A stretch of DNA of 64,000 nucleotides from Xanthomonas hydrangeae (GCA_905142475.1 LR990730.1:2232001-2296000), one strand, 5' to 3'; shown: positions 20,298 through 30,076, counted from the stretch's first letter. A program made the numbers and translations. Notes: generated by a model from the letters alone, not told the origin.

Positions 20298-21673
20298 GCG
20301 CTGCGCGCGCGGCGCTGTCTGCAGCGCTGCTGCTGGTGGCAATGGCGAGCACGCAATCGTTCGCCGCCGAGCGGGCTGCCGAACCGAACACCCAGGTGCC
20401 GGCGGGCTCCACCCACTATGTCGCCGACGGCTTTCCGGACCGCATCGTCGCCACGCCCGCGCAGGATGCGGCGACCGGCTTCGCGGTGGCCTGGCGTACC
20501 GATGCCAGCGTCAACCAGCCGTGGCTGGAACTGGTCGTCGCCGGCGACTCGCCCGACGTGGGCACGCCGCGCCGCATTCGCGCCAGCACCGCCACGCTGA
20601 GCAGCGAAAACGGCAGCTCGCATCACCACCGCGCGGATGTCGATGGGTTGAAGCCGGACACGCTGTACGCCTACCGCGTACAGGGCAACCGCACCTGGGG
20701 CGCGTGGAATCATTTCCGCACCGCCGCCGCGCCCGCCACCCCGCTGACGCTGCTGTATTTCGGCGATACCCAGAACAAGAATCTCAGCCTGGTGTCGCGG
20801 GTGATCCGCCAGGCCTGGCGCTCGGCACCGGACGCGCGGCTGGCGCTGTTCGCCGGCGATCTGGTCAGCGGCAAGGACGGCCAGGACGACAACGAGTGGG
20901 CCGAATGGTTCGAAGCCGGGCGCTGGTTGCTGGAAGGCACCGCAGTGGCGCCGGCGCCGGGCAATCACGAATATCACGAAGAGGGCGAAGACACCCCGCA
21001 GGCGACGCGCACGCTCGGCAGCCATTGGCCGGTGACCTTCGCGTTGCCGCGCAACGGGCCGTCGGCCACCGCGCGCACCAGCTATTGGTTCGACTACCAG
21101 GGCGTGCGCATCGCCGTGCTCGACGGTACATCCGTGCTGGATCTGGGCACCGGCCCGGCGCAGGCGCAGTGGCTGGAGACCGTATTGGCCGATAATCCGC
21201 ATCCGTGGTCGATCGTGCTGATCCATCAGCCGTTCTTCTCGCCGCGCGCCGATCGCGAGAACGAAAAGTTGGTCGAGCAGGTGCTGCCGGTGATCCGTCG
21301 CCACAAGGTCGATCTGGTGCTGCAGGGCCACGACCACACCTACGGCCGGCGTGGCGATGAGGCCGGGCAGGCGACGCCGGTGTTCGTGGTGTCGGTGGCC
21401 GGGCCCAAGCAGTACCGGCTCTCGGACATGGCCCGCAAGACCATGCGCCCGGTCGGCGAAGATACCCAGCTGTATCAGGTGCTTCGCATCGACAACCAGA
21501 CGTTGCTCTATGAGTCGCGCACCGCCACCGGACGTCTCTACGATGCCTTCGAGCTCAAGCGCGATACGACCGGGGCCAAGCGGTTGATCGAACACGAAGC
21601 AGGACGCATCGCCCCACGCGATTGCCCACGCAGTGCAACGCTCAAGGGACGGGCCGATCGCTGCTGGGAATAA
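20294..21673 (+). CDS. Purple-acid-phosphatase-like metallophosphoesterase
   Basis: About 459 residues. The GTG at 20294 overlaps the phytase stop by 4 nt, as in the two preceding junctions; a GTG at 20285 would add three residues. Signal peptide to about residue 25. A fibronectin-III-like N-terminal domain (about 40-150) precedes a calcineurin-type phosphoesterase core with all metal-site motifs: 'LYFGDTQNKN', 'LFAGDLVSG', 'APGNHEYHE', 'VLIHQPFFS' and 'LVLQGHDHTYGRR'. It should hydrolyse phosphomonoesters in the periplasm or outside. It is the third gene of the receptor-phytase operon, suited to finishing dephosphorylation of lower inositol phosphates. Confidence 0.9.
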   Translation: MSAARAALSAALLLVAMASTQSFAAERAAEPNTQVPAGSTHYVADGFPDRIVATPAQDAATGFAVAWRTDASVNQPWLELVVAGDSPDVGTPRRIRASTATLSSENGSSHHHRADVDGLKPDTLYAYRVQGNRTWGAWNHFRTAAAPATPLTLLYFGDTQNKNLSLVSRVIRQAWRSAPDARLALFAGDLVSGKDGQDDNEWAEWFEAGRWLLEGTAVAPAPGNHEYHEEGEDTPQATRTLGSHWPVTFALPRNGPSATARTSYWFDYQGVRIAVLDGTSVLDLGTGPAQAQWLETVLADNPHPWSIVLIHQPFFSPRADRENEKLVEQVLPVIRRHKVDLVLQGHDHTYGRRGDEAGQATPVFVVSVAGPKQYRLSDMARKTMRPVGEDTQLYQVLRIDNQTLLYESRTATGRLYDAFELKRDTTGAKRLIEHEAGRIAPRDCPRSATLKGRADRCWE

Positions 21674-21793
21674 ATACGCTGTGACGAATGCGAAAGAGTC
21701 GGGGCGGATCGGCGTACCGAGTTAGGAAGATGTGAGGCAACTTCGTCGATGCATTGATTTTTCCAATGGTTACCTCGTATGTCAATTGAAAAG

Positions 21794-21809
21794 TGTGAGT
21801 TACATCACA
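21794..21809. promoter_or_regulatory. perfect Clp/CRP binding site
   Basis: TGTGAGTTACATCACA matches the CRP-family consensus TGTGA-N6-TCACA in every defined base. It lies in an A/T-rich promoter-like stretch, 108 nt before the glycosyltransferase ATG. In Xanthomonas the CRP homologue Clp, controlled by cyclic di-GMP, recognises this sequence and governs extracellular enzymes and polysaccharide. Confidence 0.8.
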
Positions 21810-21916
21810 CAAAAAATGGGCATAGGGTGTGGCTAGCCGGATCTCCATCCGGGTAGCCGGGTGTCAGGTCGGCGCTGGATGGAGGTGGCGGTGCCCCCAG
21901 CCCCCGAGAAATCACC

Positions 21917-22624
21917 ATGATTCCCCATGTGTTTCATCTGACCGCGCCGACCAAGCAATTGCAGTGGGAAGAGCGCAGGATCCAGGCCCGTCTGCAGCGG
22001 CTCTTGCCGGACTGGGTCTGCTACGTCTGGGATGATGCGGACAATTCGGAACTGATGCGTCGCGCGTTCCCGGAATTCGCCGAGCGCTACGAGGCGATCC
22101 GCTTCGGCGTGATGAAGGCCGACATCGCCCGCTGCGCCTATATGCACGCGCACGGCGGCTTTTATTTCGATACCGACTACAAGCTGCTGCAGCCGCTTGG
22201 CGCCGACCTGTTGGTACAGCAATGCGTGCTGCCGATCGAGGATGGCGCGCTGGGCAACGATCAGTTCAAGATCGGCAATGCCGTCTTCGGTTCCCAGGCA
22301 GGGCATCCTCTGTGGCGCGCCTTTATCGAGCACATCTTCAGTGTGCATGCGCCGGAGACGCTGGAAGATCACCGGCAGATTCCGATGATCTCCGGCCCGC
22401 GCGGGCTGACCCGCTTCTACAACGCGTATGGCGAGCAGTTCTCCGGCATCGTGTTCCCGCCGCGCGATGCATTCCATCCGGACCGTACCTGGTTCGGGCT
22501 CGGCCACCGCGGCGGCAAGATCGCCGTCGGCTCGCATCTGTGCTGGGCATCGTGGCGCGGCAAGTCGACGCGCCGGGCGGTGACCAATTACCTGCGTCGC
22601 AAATTGAGCGCGGTGCCGATCTGA
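21917..22624 (+). CDS. Family 32-type glycosyltransferase (Gly_transf_sug, DXD)
   Basis: 235 residues, opening 'MIPHVFHLTAPTKQLQWEERRIQ', the usual start of this family ('IPKIIHQ...'). The catalytic DXD is Asp85-Thr-Asp87 in 'HAHGGFYFDTDYKLLQPL', which binds metal and nucleotide sugar; 'RFGVMKADIARCAYMHAHGG' is the conserved preceding helix. Members add a hexose to capsule, exopolysaccharide or glycolipid acceptors in the cytoplasm. No signal peptide or membrane segment is seen. It stands alone, with a perfect Clp box upstream and a hairpin downstream, so it is probably a monocistronic gene under Clp control. Donor and acceptor are unknown. Confidence 0.88.
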   Translation: MIPHVFHLTAPTKQLQWEERRIQARLQRLLPDWVCYVWDDADNSELMRRAFPEFAERYEAIRFGVMKADIARCAYMHAHGGFYFDTDYKLLQPLGADLLVQQCVLPIEDGALGNDQFKIGNAVFGSQAGHPLWRAFIEHIFSVHAPETLEDHRQIPMISGPRGLTRFYNAYGEQFSGIVFPPRDAFHPDRTWFGLGHRGGKIAVGSHLCWASWRGKSTRRAVTNYLRRKLSAVPI

Positions 22625-22633
22625 TTGCTGCCG

Positions 22634-22672
22634 GTCGCCATGCAGATCTGTTGAACGGATCTGCATGGCGAC
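22634..22672. terminator. 15-bp hairpin between convergent genes
   Basis: Perfect arms at 22634-22648 (GTCGCCATGCAGATC) and 22658-22672 with a 9-nt loop, extended outward by CTGCCG/CGGCAG after a small mismatch. It is 9 nt after the glycosyltransferase stop, and the aminotransferase gene converges on it. Confidence 0.7.
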
Positions 22673-22843
22673 ACGGCAGTGATTCCGGCTGCAGTCCCAT
22701 CGCGGCGTTTTGTGCGGTTCACGCTGGTGAAGGGCGCTTGCGCAAGCGCGCTTCGCGTCGTGCTTGCCATGTCACAAATCTAGCGCCGTCGGCGCGGGCA
22801 GCCCACAGGACTCCGCGTTTCAGGCGTTGAGAGATGTGCAGCC

Positions 22844-24340
22844 TCAGGCGGCCTCGGCCTGCACCTGGCGCGGGCCTTCCTTGAGCGCACGCGCGATCAG
22901 GCCGACCAATAGATCGAGTTCGTCTTCGTCCATGGCGAAGTGCGGGGTGAAGCGCAGCGAATTCTCGCCGCCGTGGATCACGTTGACGCCGCGATGGCGC
23001 AACCATTCCTCGGTGGAACCGGCGCCGTAACACTTGAACTGCGGTGCCAGCTCGCAGGAAAACAGCAAGCCGGTGCCCTGCACCTTGGTGATCAAACCTC
23101 CGAGCTCGGACTGCAATGCTTCCAGCTTGGCGATCGCCTGCGCACCGCGGCTACGGATGTTGGCGCGCACCTGCGGAGTGAACAATGCCAGCGTGGCGCA
23201 GGCCACATCGAGGGCGCGCGGGTTGGTGGTCATGGTGTTGCCGTAGGTGCCCTTGCGATACACCTGCGCGGCGTGTTCGGTCACGGCCAGCACCGACAGC
23301 GGGTATTGCGCGGCATTGAGCGCCTTGGAATAGGTTTCCAGATCCGGCGGGTCGAGCTGCTCGAAGCCGGGATAATCCACCACCGACAGCACGCCGTGCG
23401 CGCGCAGGCCGGCCTGGATCGAATCCACCAGCAGCAGGCTGCCGTGCAGGCGGGTCAAGTCGCGCGCAGCGGCATAGAACGCGGCCGGCAATGCGCGGCC
23501 CGGGTCGCCTTCGCCCATCACCGGCTCCAGGAACACCGCCTCGATAAACCAGTGATTGCGCGCGGCCTCGTCGAAGGCGCGCTGCAGCGCCGCCACGTCG
23601 TACGGCGCGATCGCGATCACCGAATCCTCGTCGCGGTAACTGGCCAGGTACTTGGTGTAGGTCTTGCGGCTGGAATCGGAATACAGGCCGGGGCGGTCGG
23701 TGCGGCCATGGAAGCTGCCCTTGACCACCACGCGCTTGATGGTGGCACCGGCATGTCGGGCGCCCGGGTCGGTGTGCAGCTTGGCGTTGGTGTCGACGAT
23801 GCGTGCGGCCAGGCCGACCGCTTCGGAACCGGAGTTGAGACACATGAAGCGCGCAAACGGACAGCCGCCACGCGTATGCCCGATCTCCGCGCGCAGGGCG
23901 CGGTCCAACCGGCGCTGCGCCAGGCTGGGCGTCATCACGTTGGCCATCACCTGCGGGCGCGCCATCGCCTCGAGTACCGGCGCGGGGGTGTGGCCGAAGC
24001 CGAGCATGCCGTAGCCGCCGGCGTCGTACAGCACCGCACCCTTGAGCGTAACCACCCAGGGGCCGCGCGCGGCCAGCGCCACGTACGGGGTCACCGCATC
24101 GTCGGCGTAGAAATTGATGAAACCGTCCTGCACCGCACCGATCTGTGCGTCTTCGTCCAGGTCCAGCAGGTCGGCGGCCTCCTCGCGCACCAGCGCGTAT
24201 TCGGCGGCAGCGGCATCGATGGCCTGGGCGAGATCGTCGTGGGTGCTGGCCAGGCGCACGATGCTGGCATCGTCCAGGCCATCGGTCAGGCGGCGGCCGG
24301 CATGGGCACGCAGCGGGGCGAGCGGGGCAAGGACGGACAT
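22844..24340 (-). CDS. PLP-dependent class III aminotransferase
   Basis: 498 residues, ATG at 24340 with AGGAG 8 nt upstream. The fold-type I class III pattern is present: 'FMCLNSGSEAVGLAARI' (PLP phosphate cup), 'VVVKGSFHGRT', 'SLLLVDSIQAGLRAHG' (Asp contacting the pyridine nitrogen; the usual 'DEVQ' is DSIQ here), 'YSKALNAAQYPLSV' (Schiff-base Lys) and 'KGTYGNTMTTNPRAL'. An N-terminal extension of about 60 residues precedes the family core. Class III enzymes act on omega-amino groups (ornithine, GABA, lysine, beta-alanine); the substrate here is not determined. It is divergent from an Lrp/AsnC regulator with a shared palindrome, so it is probably amino-acid responsive. Confidence 0.88.
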   Translation of the reverse strand: MSVLAPLAPLRAHAGRRLTDGLDDASIVRLASTHDDLAQAIDAAAAEYALVREEAADLLDLDEDAQIGAVQDGFINFYADDAVTPYVALAARGPWVVTLKGAVLYDAGGYGMLGFGHTPAPVLEAMARPQVMANVMTPSLAQRRLDRALRAEIGHTRGGCPFARFMCLNSGSEAVGLAARIVDTNAKLHTDPGARHAGATIKRVVVKGSFHGRTDRPGLYSDSSRKTYTKYLASYRDEDSVIAIAPYDVAALQRAFDEAARNHWFIEAVFLEPVMGEGDPGRALPAAFYAAARDLTRLHGSLLLVDSIQAGLRAHGVLSVVDYPGFEQLDPPDLETYSKALNAAQYPLSVLAVTEHAAQVYRKGTYGNTMTTNPRALDVACATLALFTPQVRANIRSRGAQAIAKLEALQSELGGLITKVQGTGLLFSCELAPQFKCYGAGSTEEWLRHRGVNVIHGGENSLRFTPHFAMDEDELDLLVGLIARALKEGPRQVQAEAA

Positions 24341-24429
24341 GGCGCATCTCCTACAAGGTGGCGTTCCCTTTCTATTATCGGCAGAAGATCGGCGTTTGGC
24401 AGCGTGAATTCGGACAGGAAGTCAGGTAT

Positions 24430-24448
24430 TTTCGTCGAATCGACGAAA
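24430..24448. promoter_or_regulatory. candidate Lrp/AsnC operator in the divergent promoter
   Basis: Perfect dyad TTTCGTCG-AAT-CGACGAAA, 13 nt before the regulator's GTG start and about 90 nt before the aminotransferase start. The position is typical for an autoregulated Lrp-type protein that also controls the divergent gene. Confidence 0.6.
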
Positions 24449-24461
24449 CATTTGGGCAAAA

Positions 24462-24893
24462 GTGAAAATCACTCCTTCCGACGAACGCCTGCTGTCGCTG
24501 TTGCGCGAGGACGCGCGCGCCTCCACCGCGCAGATCGCGCGCCGGCTCGGGCTGTCGCGCACCACCGTGCAAAGCCGGATCGAAAAACTCGAACGCGACG
24601 GCGTGATCAGCGGCTACACCGTGCGCACCCACGACGCCTACGAACAGGGCCGCATCCGCGCGCACATCCTGATCACCGTGCTGCCCAAGAAGATGCCGGC
24701 CGTGGTCAAGGCGCTGCGCGACATCCCGCAGGTGCGCCTGCTGCATTCGGTCAGCGGCGCCTACGACCTGATCGCCCTGGGCGTGGTCGGCGGCGTCAAC
24801 GAAATGGACGTGCTCACCGACGCCATCGGCGCGATCGACGGCGTGGAGCGCACGACGACGTCGATCATTTTGTCGACGAAGTTTGAGCGGTGA
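24462..24893 (+). CDS. Lrp/AsnC family transcriptional regulator
   Basis: 143 residues, GTG start. The N-terminal winged helix-turn-helix reads 'DERLLSLLREDARASTAQIARRLGLSRTTVQSRIEKLERDGVISGY', a near-ideal AsnC-type domain. The C-terminal RAM/ligand domain includes 'VRLLHSVSGAYDLIALGVV', whose G-x-Y-D is the effector site. It should form octamer- or dimer-based DNA-bound complexes responding to an amino acid. It is divergent from the class III aminotransferase, so the likely circuit is substrate sensing to aminotransferase expression. Confidence 0.93.
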   Translation: MKITPSDERLLSLLREDARASTAQIARRLGLSRTTVQSRIEKLERDGVISGYTVRTHDAYEQGRIRAHILITVLPKKMPAVVKALRDIPQVRLLHSVSGAYDLIALGVVGGVNEMDVLTDAIGAIDGVERTTTSIILSTKFER

Positions 24894-24940
24894 GGAGTGG
24901 GGAATCGGGAGTGGGGAATCGGGAATCGGGAATGGTAAGA
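24894..24940. repeat. tandem 'GGGAATCGGGA / GAGTGGGGA' repeat
   Basis: Several near-copies of GGGAATCGGGA(G/A)T(G)GGGAATC follow the Lrp gene stop directly. The same motif reappears at the 3' end of queA (26245-26276) and inverted at 26308-26340, so queA is bracketed by it. Confidence 0.75.
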
Positions 24941-24961
24941 GCCATGATTCGCGAGCTAGCA

Positions 24962-25091
24962 AGCCCCTCTCCCGCCGGGAGAGGGGTTGGGGTGAGGGTA
25001 CGGGGCGAAGCCTCTGCAATATTTGAGCGCATTATGCTTCGCCCGTACCCTCATCCGGCGCTGCGCGCCACCTTCTCCCGATGGGAGAAGG
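24962..25091. repeat. inverted pair of REP-like repeats, copies 4 and 5
   Basis: Copy 4 reads CCCCTCTCCCGCCGGGAGAGG and then 'GGTTGGGGTGAGGGTACGGG'. Copy 5, facing it, reads 'CCGTACCCTCATCCGGCG' and then CCTTCTCCCGATGGGAGAAGG. Together they make a BIME-like structure between the Lrp gene and queA; the shared GAGGGTACGGG/CCCGTACCCTC arms could pair across about 60 nt. Confidence 0.8.
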
Positions 25092-26244
25092 ATCTGCTAC
25101 CTCCGCGATCTCCGCAGGTCTTGTTTCCCTGGAGGAAAAGGCTGCCAAACCTGCCTCAGCATGTCCCGCTAAACTAGCGCCCCCAAACCGCTGTACCGCC
25201 ACGCCTTGAAGAAGTCCGATTTCCATTACGACCTCCCCGACGAGCTGATCGCCCAGGCGCCGCTGGCCGAGCGCGCGGCCAGCCGCTTGCTGGTGGTGCC
25301 GCCGTCGCCGCAGGCGCTGGTCGACCGCCAGGTGCGCGATCTGCCCGAGCTGCTGCAGCCCGGCGATCTGTTGATCTTCAACGACACCCGCGTCATCCCG
25401 GCGCGCCTGTTCGGGCAGAAGGCCAGCGGCGGGCGGGTGGAAATCCTGATCGAGCGCCTGCTCGGCGAGCGCGAGGCGCGCGTGCAGATCGGCGCCAGCA
25501 AGTCGCCCAAGGCCGGCAGTTGGATCGCGCTGGATGCCGGCGGCCAGGCCGAGGTGCTGGGCCGCGACGGCGAGTTCTATCTGCTGCGCTTCGAGATCCC
25601 CACGCCGCTGGAGCACTGGCTGCTGGAAGCCGGGCGCCTGCCGCTGCCGCCGTACATCCGCCGCGAGCCGGGAGTGGAAGACCGCGAGCGCTACCAGACC
25701 GTGTTCGCGCGCGAGGTCGGTGCGGTCGCCGCGCCCACCGCCGGGCTGCATTTTGACGAGGCGTTGCTGGCACGCCTGCGCGAGCGCGGGGTGGAGTTCG
25801 GCCATGTCACCTTGCATGTGGGCGCCGGCACCTTCCAGCCGGTACGCGTGGATGCGCTCGATCAGCACGTGATGCACACCGAATGGCTCAACGTCGGCGC
25901 CGCGCTGGTCGAGCAGGTGCGCCGCACCCGGGCCCGCGGCGGCCGCGTCATCGCGGTGGGAACCACGGTGGTGCGCTCGCTGGAAAGTGCCTGGCGCACC
26001 AGCGATGCCGCGCCCGAGGGCGAACTGTTGCCATTTGCCGGCGAAACCCAGATCTTCATCCTGCCCGGCTACCGCATCCGCAGCGTCGATGCGATGGTCA
26101 CCAACTTCCATCTGCCCGAAAGCACGCTGCTGATGATGGTCTCGGCCTTCGCCGGCCGCGAGCGCATCTTCGCCGCCTATCAACACGCCATCGAACAGCG
26201 CTATCGCTTCTTTTCGTATGGCGATGCGATGTTGCTGTGGAGCA

Positions 26245-27491
<1,247 letters not shown>

Positions 27492-27497
27492 GACCGG

Positions 27498-27521
27498 CCG
27501 TCCGCGCCCTTGCGCGGACGG
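27498..27521 (+). terminator. hairpin between tgt and yajC
   Basis: Perfect arms CCGTCCGCGC (27498-27507) and GCGCGGACGG (27512-27521), loop CCTT, followed by GTTTGG. Six nt after the tgt stop; it may reduce read-through into yajC or act as an attenuator. Confidence 0.6.
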
Positions 27522-27622
27522 TTTGGAACCTGCATGGCATAATTCCCGGCTGTTCCGCTCCGGCGGTACCTGAATAGCGAGCGGCCGGTTGGCGCGCTGG
27601 CACCCAAACTAGGATGCACTGA

Positions 27623-27976
27623 ATGAATCTGCTCGATTTCCTGATCCCCGTCGCCCAGGCGCAGGCCACTGGCGGCGCGCCGGCGCCCGGCCCGATGGGC
27701 GGCCTGTCCACCTTCGCGCTGCCGATCATCCTGATCGCGGTCATGTACTTCCTGATGATCCGCCCGCAGATGAAGCGCCAGAAGGAGCACAAGTCGCTGC
27801 TGGACAAGCTGGCGCGCGGCGACGAGGTCATCACCTCCGGCGGCGTGGCGGGCGTGATCACCGATATCGGCGACAACTTCATCACCGTGGAAGTGGCCGA
27901 CAACGTGCGCATCCGCGTGCAGAAGAGTGCCGTGGGCCACGTGCTGCCCAAGGGCACGCTGAAGTCTGCCAACTAA
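27623..27976 (+). CDS. yajC: Preprotein translocase subunit YajC
   Basis: 117 residues with one N-terminal membrane segment ('FALPIILIAVMYFLMI') followed by the family hallmark 'RPQMKRQKEHKSLLDKLARGDEVITSGGVAGVI'. A short Ala/Gly/Pro-rich stretch precedes the membrane segment. YajC associates with SecDF in the inner membrane; its exact job is still debated. It is first in the yajC-secD-secF group, with a 186-nt structured gap before secD. Confidence 0.97.
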   Translation: MNLLDFLIPVAQAQATGGAPAPGPMGGLSTFALPIILIAVMYFLMIRPQMKRQKEHKSLLDKLARGDEVITSGGVAGVITDIGDNFITVEVADNVRIRVQKSAVGHVLPKGTLKSAN

Positions 27977-27991
27977 GCGGCAACCAGCCCG

Positions 27992-28060
27992 CTGCGCCCA
28001 CTGTCAGGTGGGCGCAGTCGGTGCCGCGAACCGGCGCTGAGCGCGCTGCTCCGCGGCACC
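27992..28060 (+). other. two consecutive hairpins in the yajC-secD gap
   Basis: Hairpin 1: CTGCGCCCAC (27992-28001) with complement at 28008-28017. Hairpin 2: GGTGCCGCG (28020-28028) with CGCGGCACC at 28052-28060, its loop itself rich in GCGC. About 100 nt remain before the secD start. Could be a processing or attenuation site. Confidence 0.5.
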
Positions 28061-28162
28061 GCCGCATCCACCTGACGACCGCTGGCGACGTTGTGTTGGC
28101 CGCCTGAAGTCGTTCTCACTGCTAGGCGCGCCGCCGGGATGGTGTCGCGCGGGACTGTCGCA

Positions 28163-30007
28163 ATGCTTGAATTTCCTCGCTGGAAGTATTTCCTGATCCT
28201 GCTGGTGCTGGCGGTCAGCGCGTTGTACGCGTTGCCCAACATCTACCAGAAAGACCCGTCCGTGCAGATCACCGCCAGCCGCGGTGCCCAGCTCGACGAC
28301 GCCTTGCGCAGCCGCATCGACGCCGACCTCAAGGCCGCCGGCATCACGCCGAAGGCCGTCACCCGGGAAGGCGACAGCCTGATGGTGCGCCTGCCCAACC
28401 TGCAGGCACAGACCCGCGCCAACGACGTGCTGCGCCAGCAACTGGGCGAGAACTACACGGTGGCGCTGAATCTGGCCTCGACCGTGCCGGACTGGCTGGC
28501 CAAGCTGGGCGGCCGGCCGATGGTGCTGGGCCTGGACCTGGTCGGCGGCGTGCACTTCGCCATGCAGGTGGACCAGAAGGCCGCGCTGGAAAAGCGCCTG
28601 GACGGCTTTGCCGAAGACATCCGCACCACGCTGCGCGATGGCCGTATCGCCTACCGCTCGGTCGAGCGCCGCGGCGACAACAGCATCCAGGTCAGCCTGA
28701 GCGAGGGCGCCAGCGTCGACACCGCGCGTACCGCGCTGGCCAAGTCGCAGCCGACCCTGACCTACGACGTCAGCGGCCAGAACATCTCGGTCAAGGTGCC
28801 GGAAGCCGAACTCAAGCAGATCGCCAGCGGTGCGATCGAGCAGAACCTCACCACCTTGCGCAACCGTGTCAACGCGCTGGGCGTGTCCGAACCGACCATC
28901 CAGCGCCAGGGCGAGGACCGCATCGTGGTCGAACTGCCCGGCTTGCAGGACACCGCCGAGGCCAAGCGCCTGATCGGCGCCACCGCCTCGCTGGAATTCC
29001 GCGCGGTGGTCGAAGGCAATGCCGAAGACGCCGTGCGCAGCGGCAGCATTCCGCCCGAAGCCAAGGTCTACCGCGTGCGCGATACCGGCGCGCCGGTACT
29101 GCTCAACAAGCGCGCGCTGGTGACCGGCGACCAGATGGTCAGCGCCAGCGTCAGCACCGACCAGAACGGCATGCCGGCGGTGGCGGTGACGCTCAATAAC
29201 GTCGCCGGCCAGCGCATGCTTGACTACACCAGCGCCAACGTCGGCAAGCTGATGTCGGTGGTCTACATCGAGCGCATTCCCACCGTCAGCATGGTCGACG
29301 GCAAGGAAGTGCGCAGCGTGCGGGTCAAGGAAGAGGCGCTGTCGCCGACCCGCATCGCCGGCGTGTTCGGCAAGAACTTCCAGACCACCGGCCTGGAGAA
29401 GGTGGAGGCCGAGAATCTGGCCAAGCTGCTGAAATCCGGTTCGCTGGCCGCACCGATGGATTTTGTCGAGGAATACGTGATCGGCCCGAGCCTGGGCGCA
29501 GAGAACGTGGAACGCGGTGTCACTGCGGTGATTTACTCGTTCCTGTTCACGTTGGTGTTCTTCACCGTCTACTACCGCGTGTTCGGCGCGATCACCTCGG
29601 TGGCGCTGCTGTTCAATCTGCTGATCGTGGTGGCGGTGATGTCGCTGTTCGGCGCCACCATGACGCTGCCCGGGTTTGCCGGTTTGGCCCTGTCGGTGGG
29701 CCTGTCGGTGGACGCCAACGTGCTGATCAACGAGCGTATCCGCGAGGAGCTGCGACTGGGCGTGCCGGCCAAATCGGCGATTGCCGCCGGTTATGAGAAG
29801 GCCGGCGGCACCATCCTGGACGCCAACCTCACCGGCCTGATCGTGGCGGTGGCCTTGTACGCGTTCGGCACCGGCCCGCTGAAGGGCTTCGCGCTGACCA
29901 TGATGATCGGTATCTTCGCCTCGATGTTCACCGCGATCACCGTGTCGCGTGCGCTGGCGGTGCTGATCTATGGCAGCCGCAAGAAGCTGAAGTCTGTCGC
30001 TATTTAA
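28163..30007 (+). CDS. secD: Protein translocase subunit SecD
   Basis: 614 residues from the ATG at 28163, matching E. coli SecD length; upstream in-frame codons give no homologous sequence. N-terminal membrane segment ('KYFLILLVLAVSALYALPNIY'), the D1 motif 'GLDLVGGVHFAMQVD', a large periplasmic P1 domain, then five further membrane segments beginning at 'AVIYSFLFTLVFFTVYYRVFG', with the conserved 'GLALSVGLSVDANVLINERIREEL' carrying the proton-path Asp. It pulls translocating proteins out of SecYEG on the periplasmic side using the proton gradient, paired with SecF. Confidence 0.98.
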   Translation: MLEFPRWKYFLILLVLAVSALYALPNIYQKDPSVQITASRGAQLDDALRSRIDADLKAAGITPKAVTREGDSLMVRLPNLQAQTRANDVLRQQLGENYTVALNLASTVPDWLAKLGGRPMVLGLDLVGGVHFAMQVDQKAALEKRLDGFAEDIRTTLRDGRIAYRSVERRGDNSIQVSLSEGASVDTARTALAKSQPTLTYDVSGQNISVKVPEAELKQIASGAIEQNLTTLRNRVNALGVSEPTIQRQGEDRIVVELPGLQDTAEAKRLIGATASLEFRAVVEGNAEDAVRSGSIPPEAKVYRVRDTGAPVLLNKRALVTGDQMVSASVSTDQNGMPAVAVTLNNVAGQRMLDYTSANVGKLMSVVYIERIPTVSMVDGKEVRSVRVKEEALSPTRIAGVFGKNFQTTGLEKVEAENLAKLLKSGSLAAPMDFVEEYVIGPSLGAENVERGVTAVIYSFLFTLVFFTVYYRVFGAITSVALLFNLLIVVAVMSLFGATMTLPGFAGLALSVGLSVDANVLINERIREELRLGVPAKSAIAAGYEKAGGTILDANLTGLIVAVALYAFGTGPLKGFALTMMIGIFASMFTAITVSRALAVLIYGSRKKLKSVAI

Positions 30008-30076
30008 TGCGAGTCCCTCGCAAGAGCCCGCAGGTAAAATGCGAGTCCCTCGCAAGAGCCCGCACATCCATGTGCG
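30005..30076 (+). repeat. tandem 27-bp repeat plus hairpin between secD and secF
   Basis: Two identical 27-bp units (30005-30031 and 30037-30063), each starting AATGCGAGTCCCTCGCAAGA and containing the small dyad GCGAG-TCC-CTCGC. The second runs into CCGCACA-TCCA-TGTGCGG (30059-30076). The first unit overlaps the secD stop. It separates two genes that are usually much closer. Confidence 0.85.
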
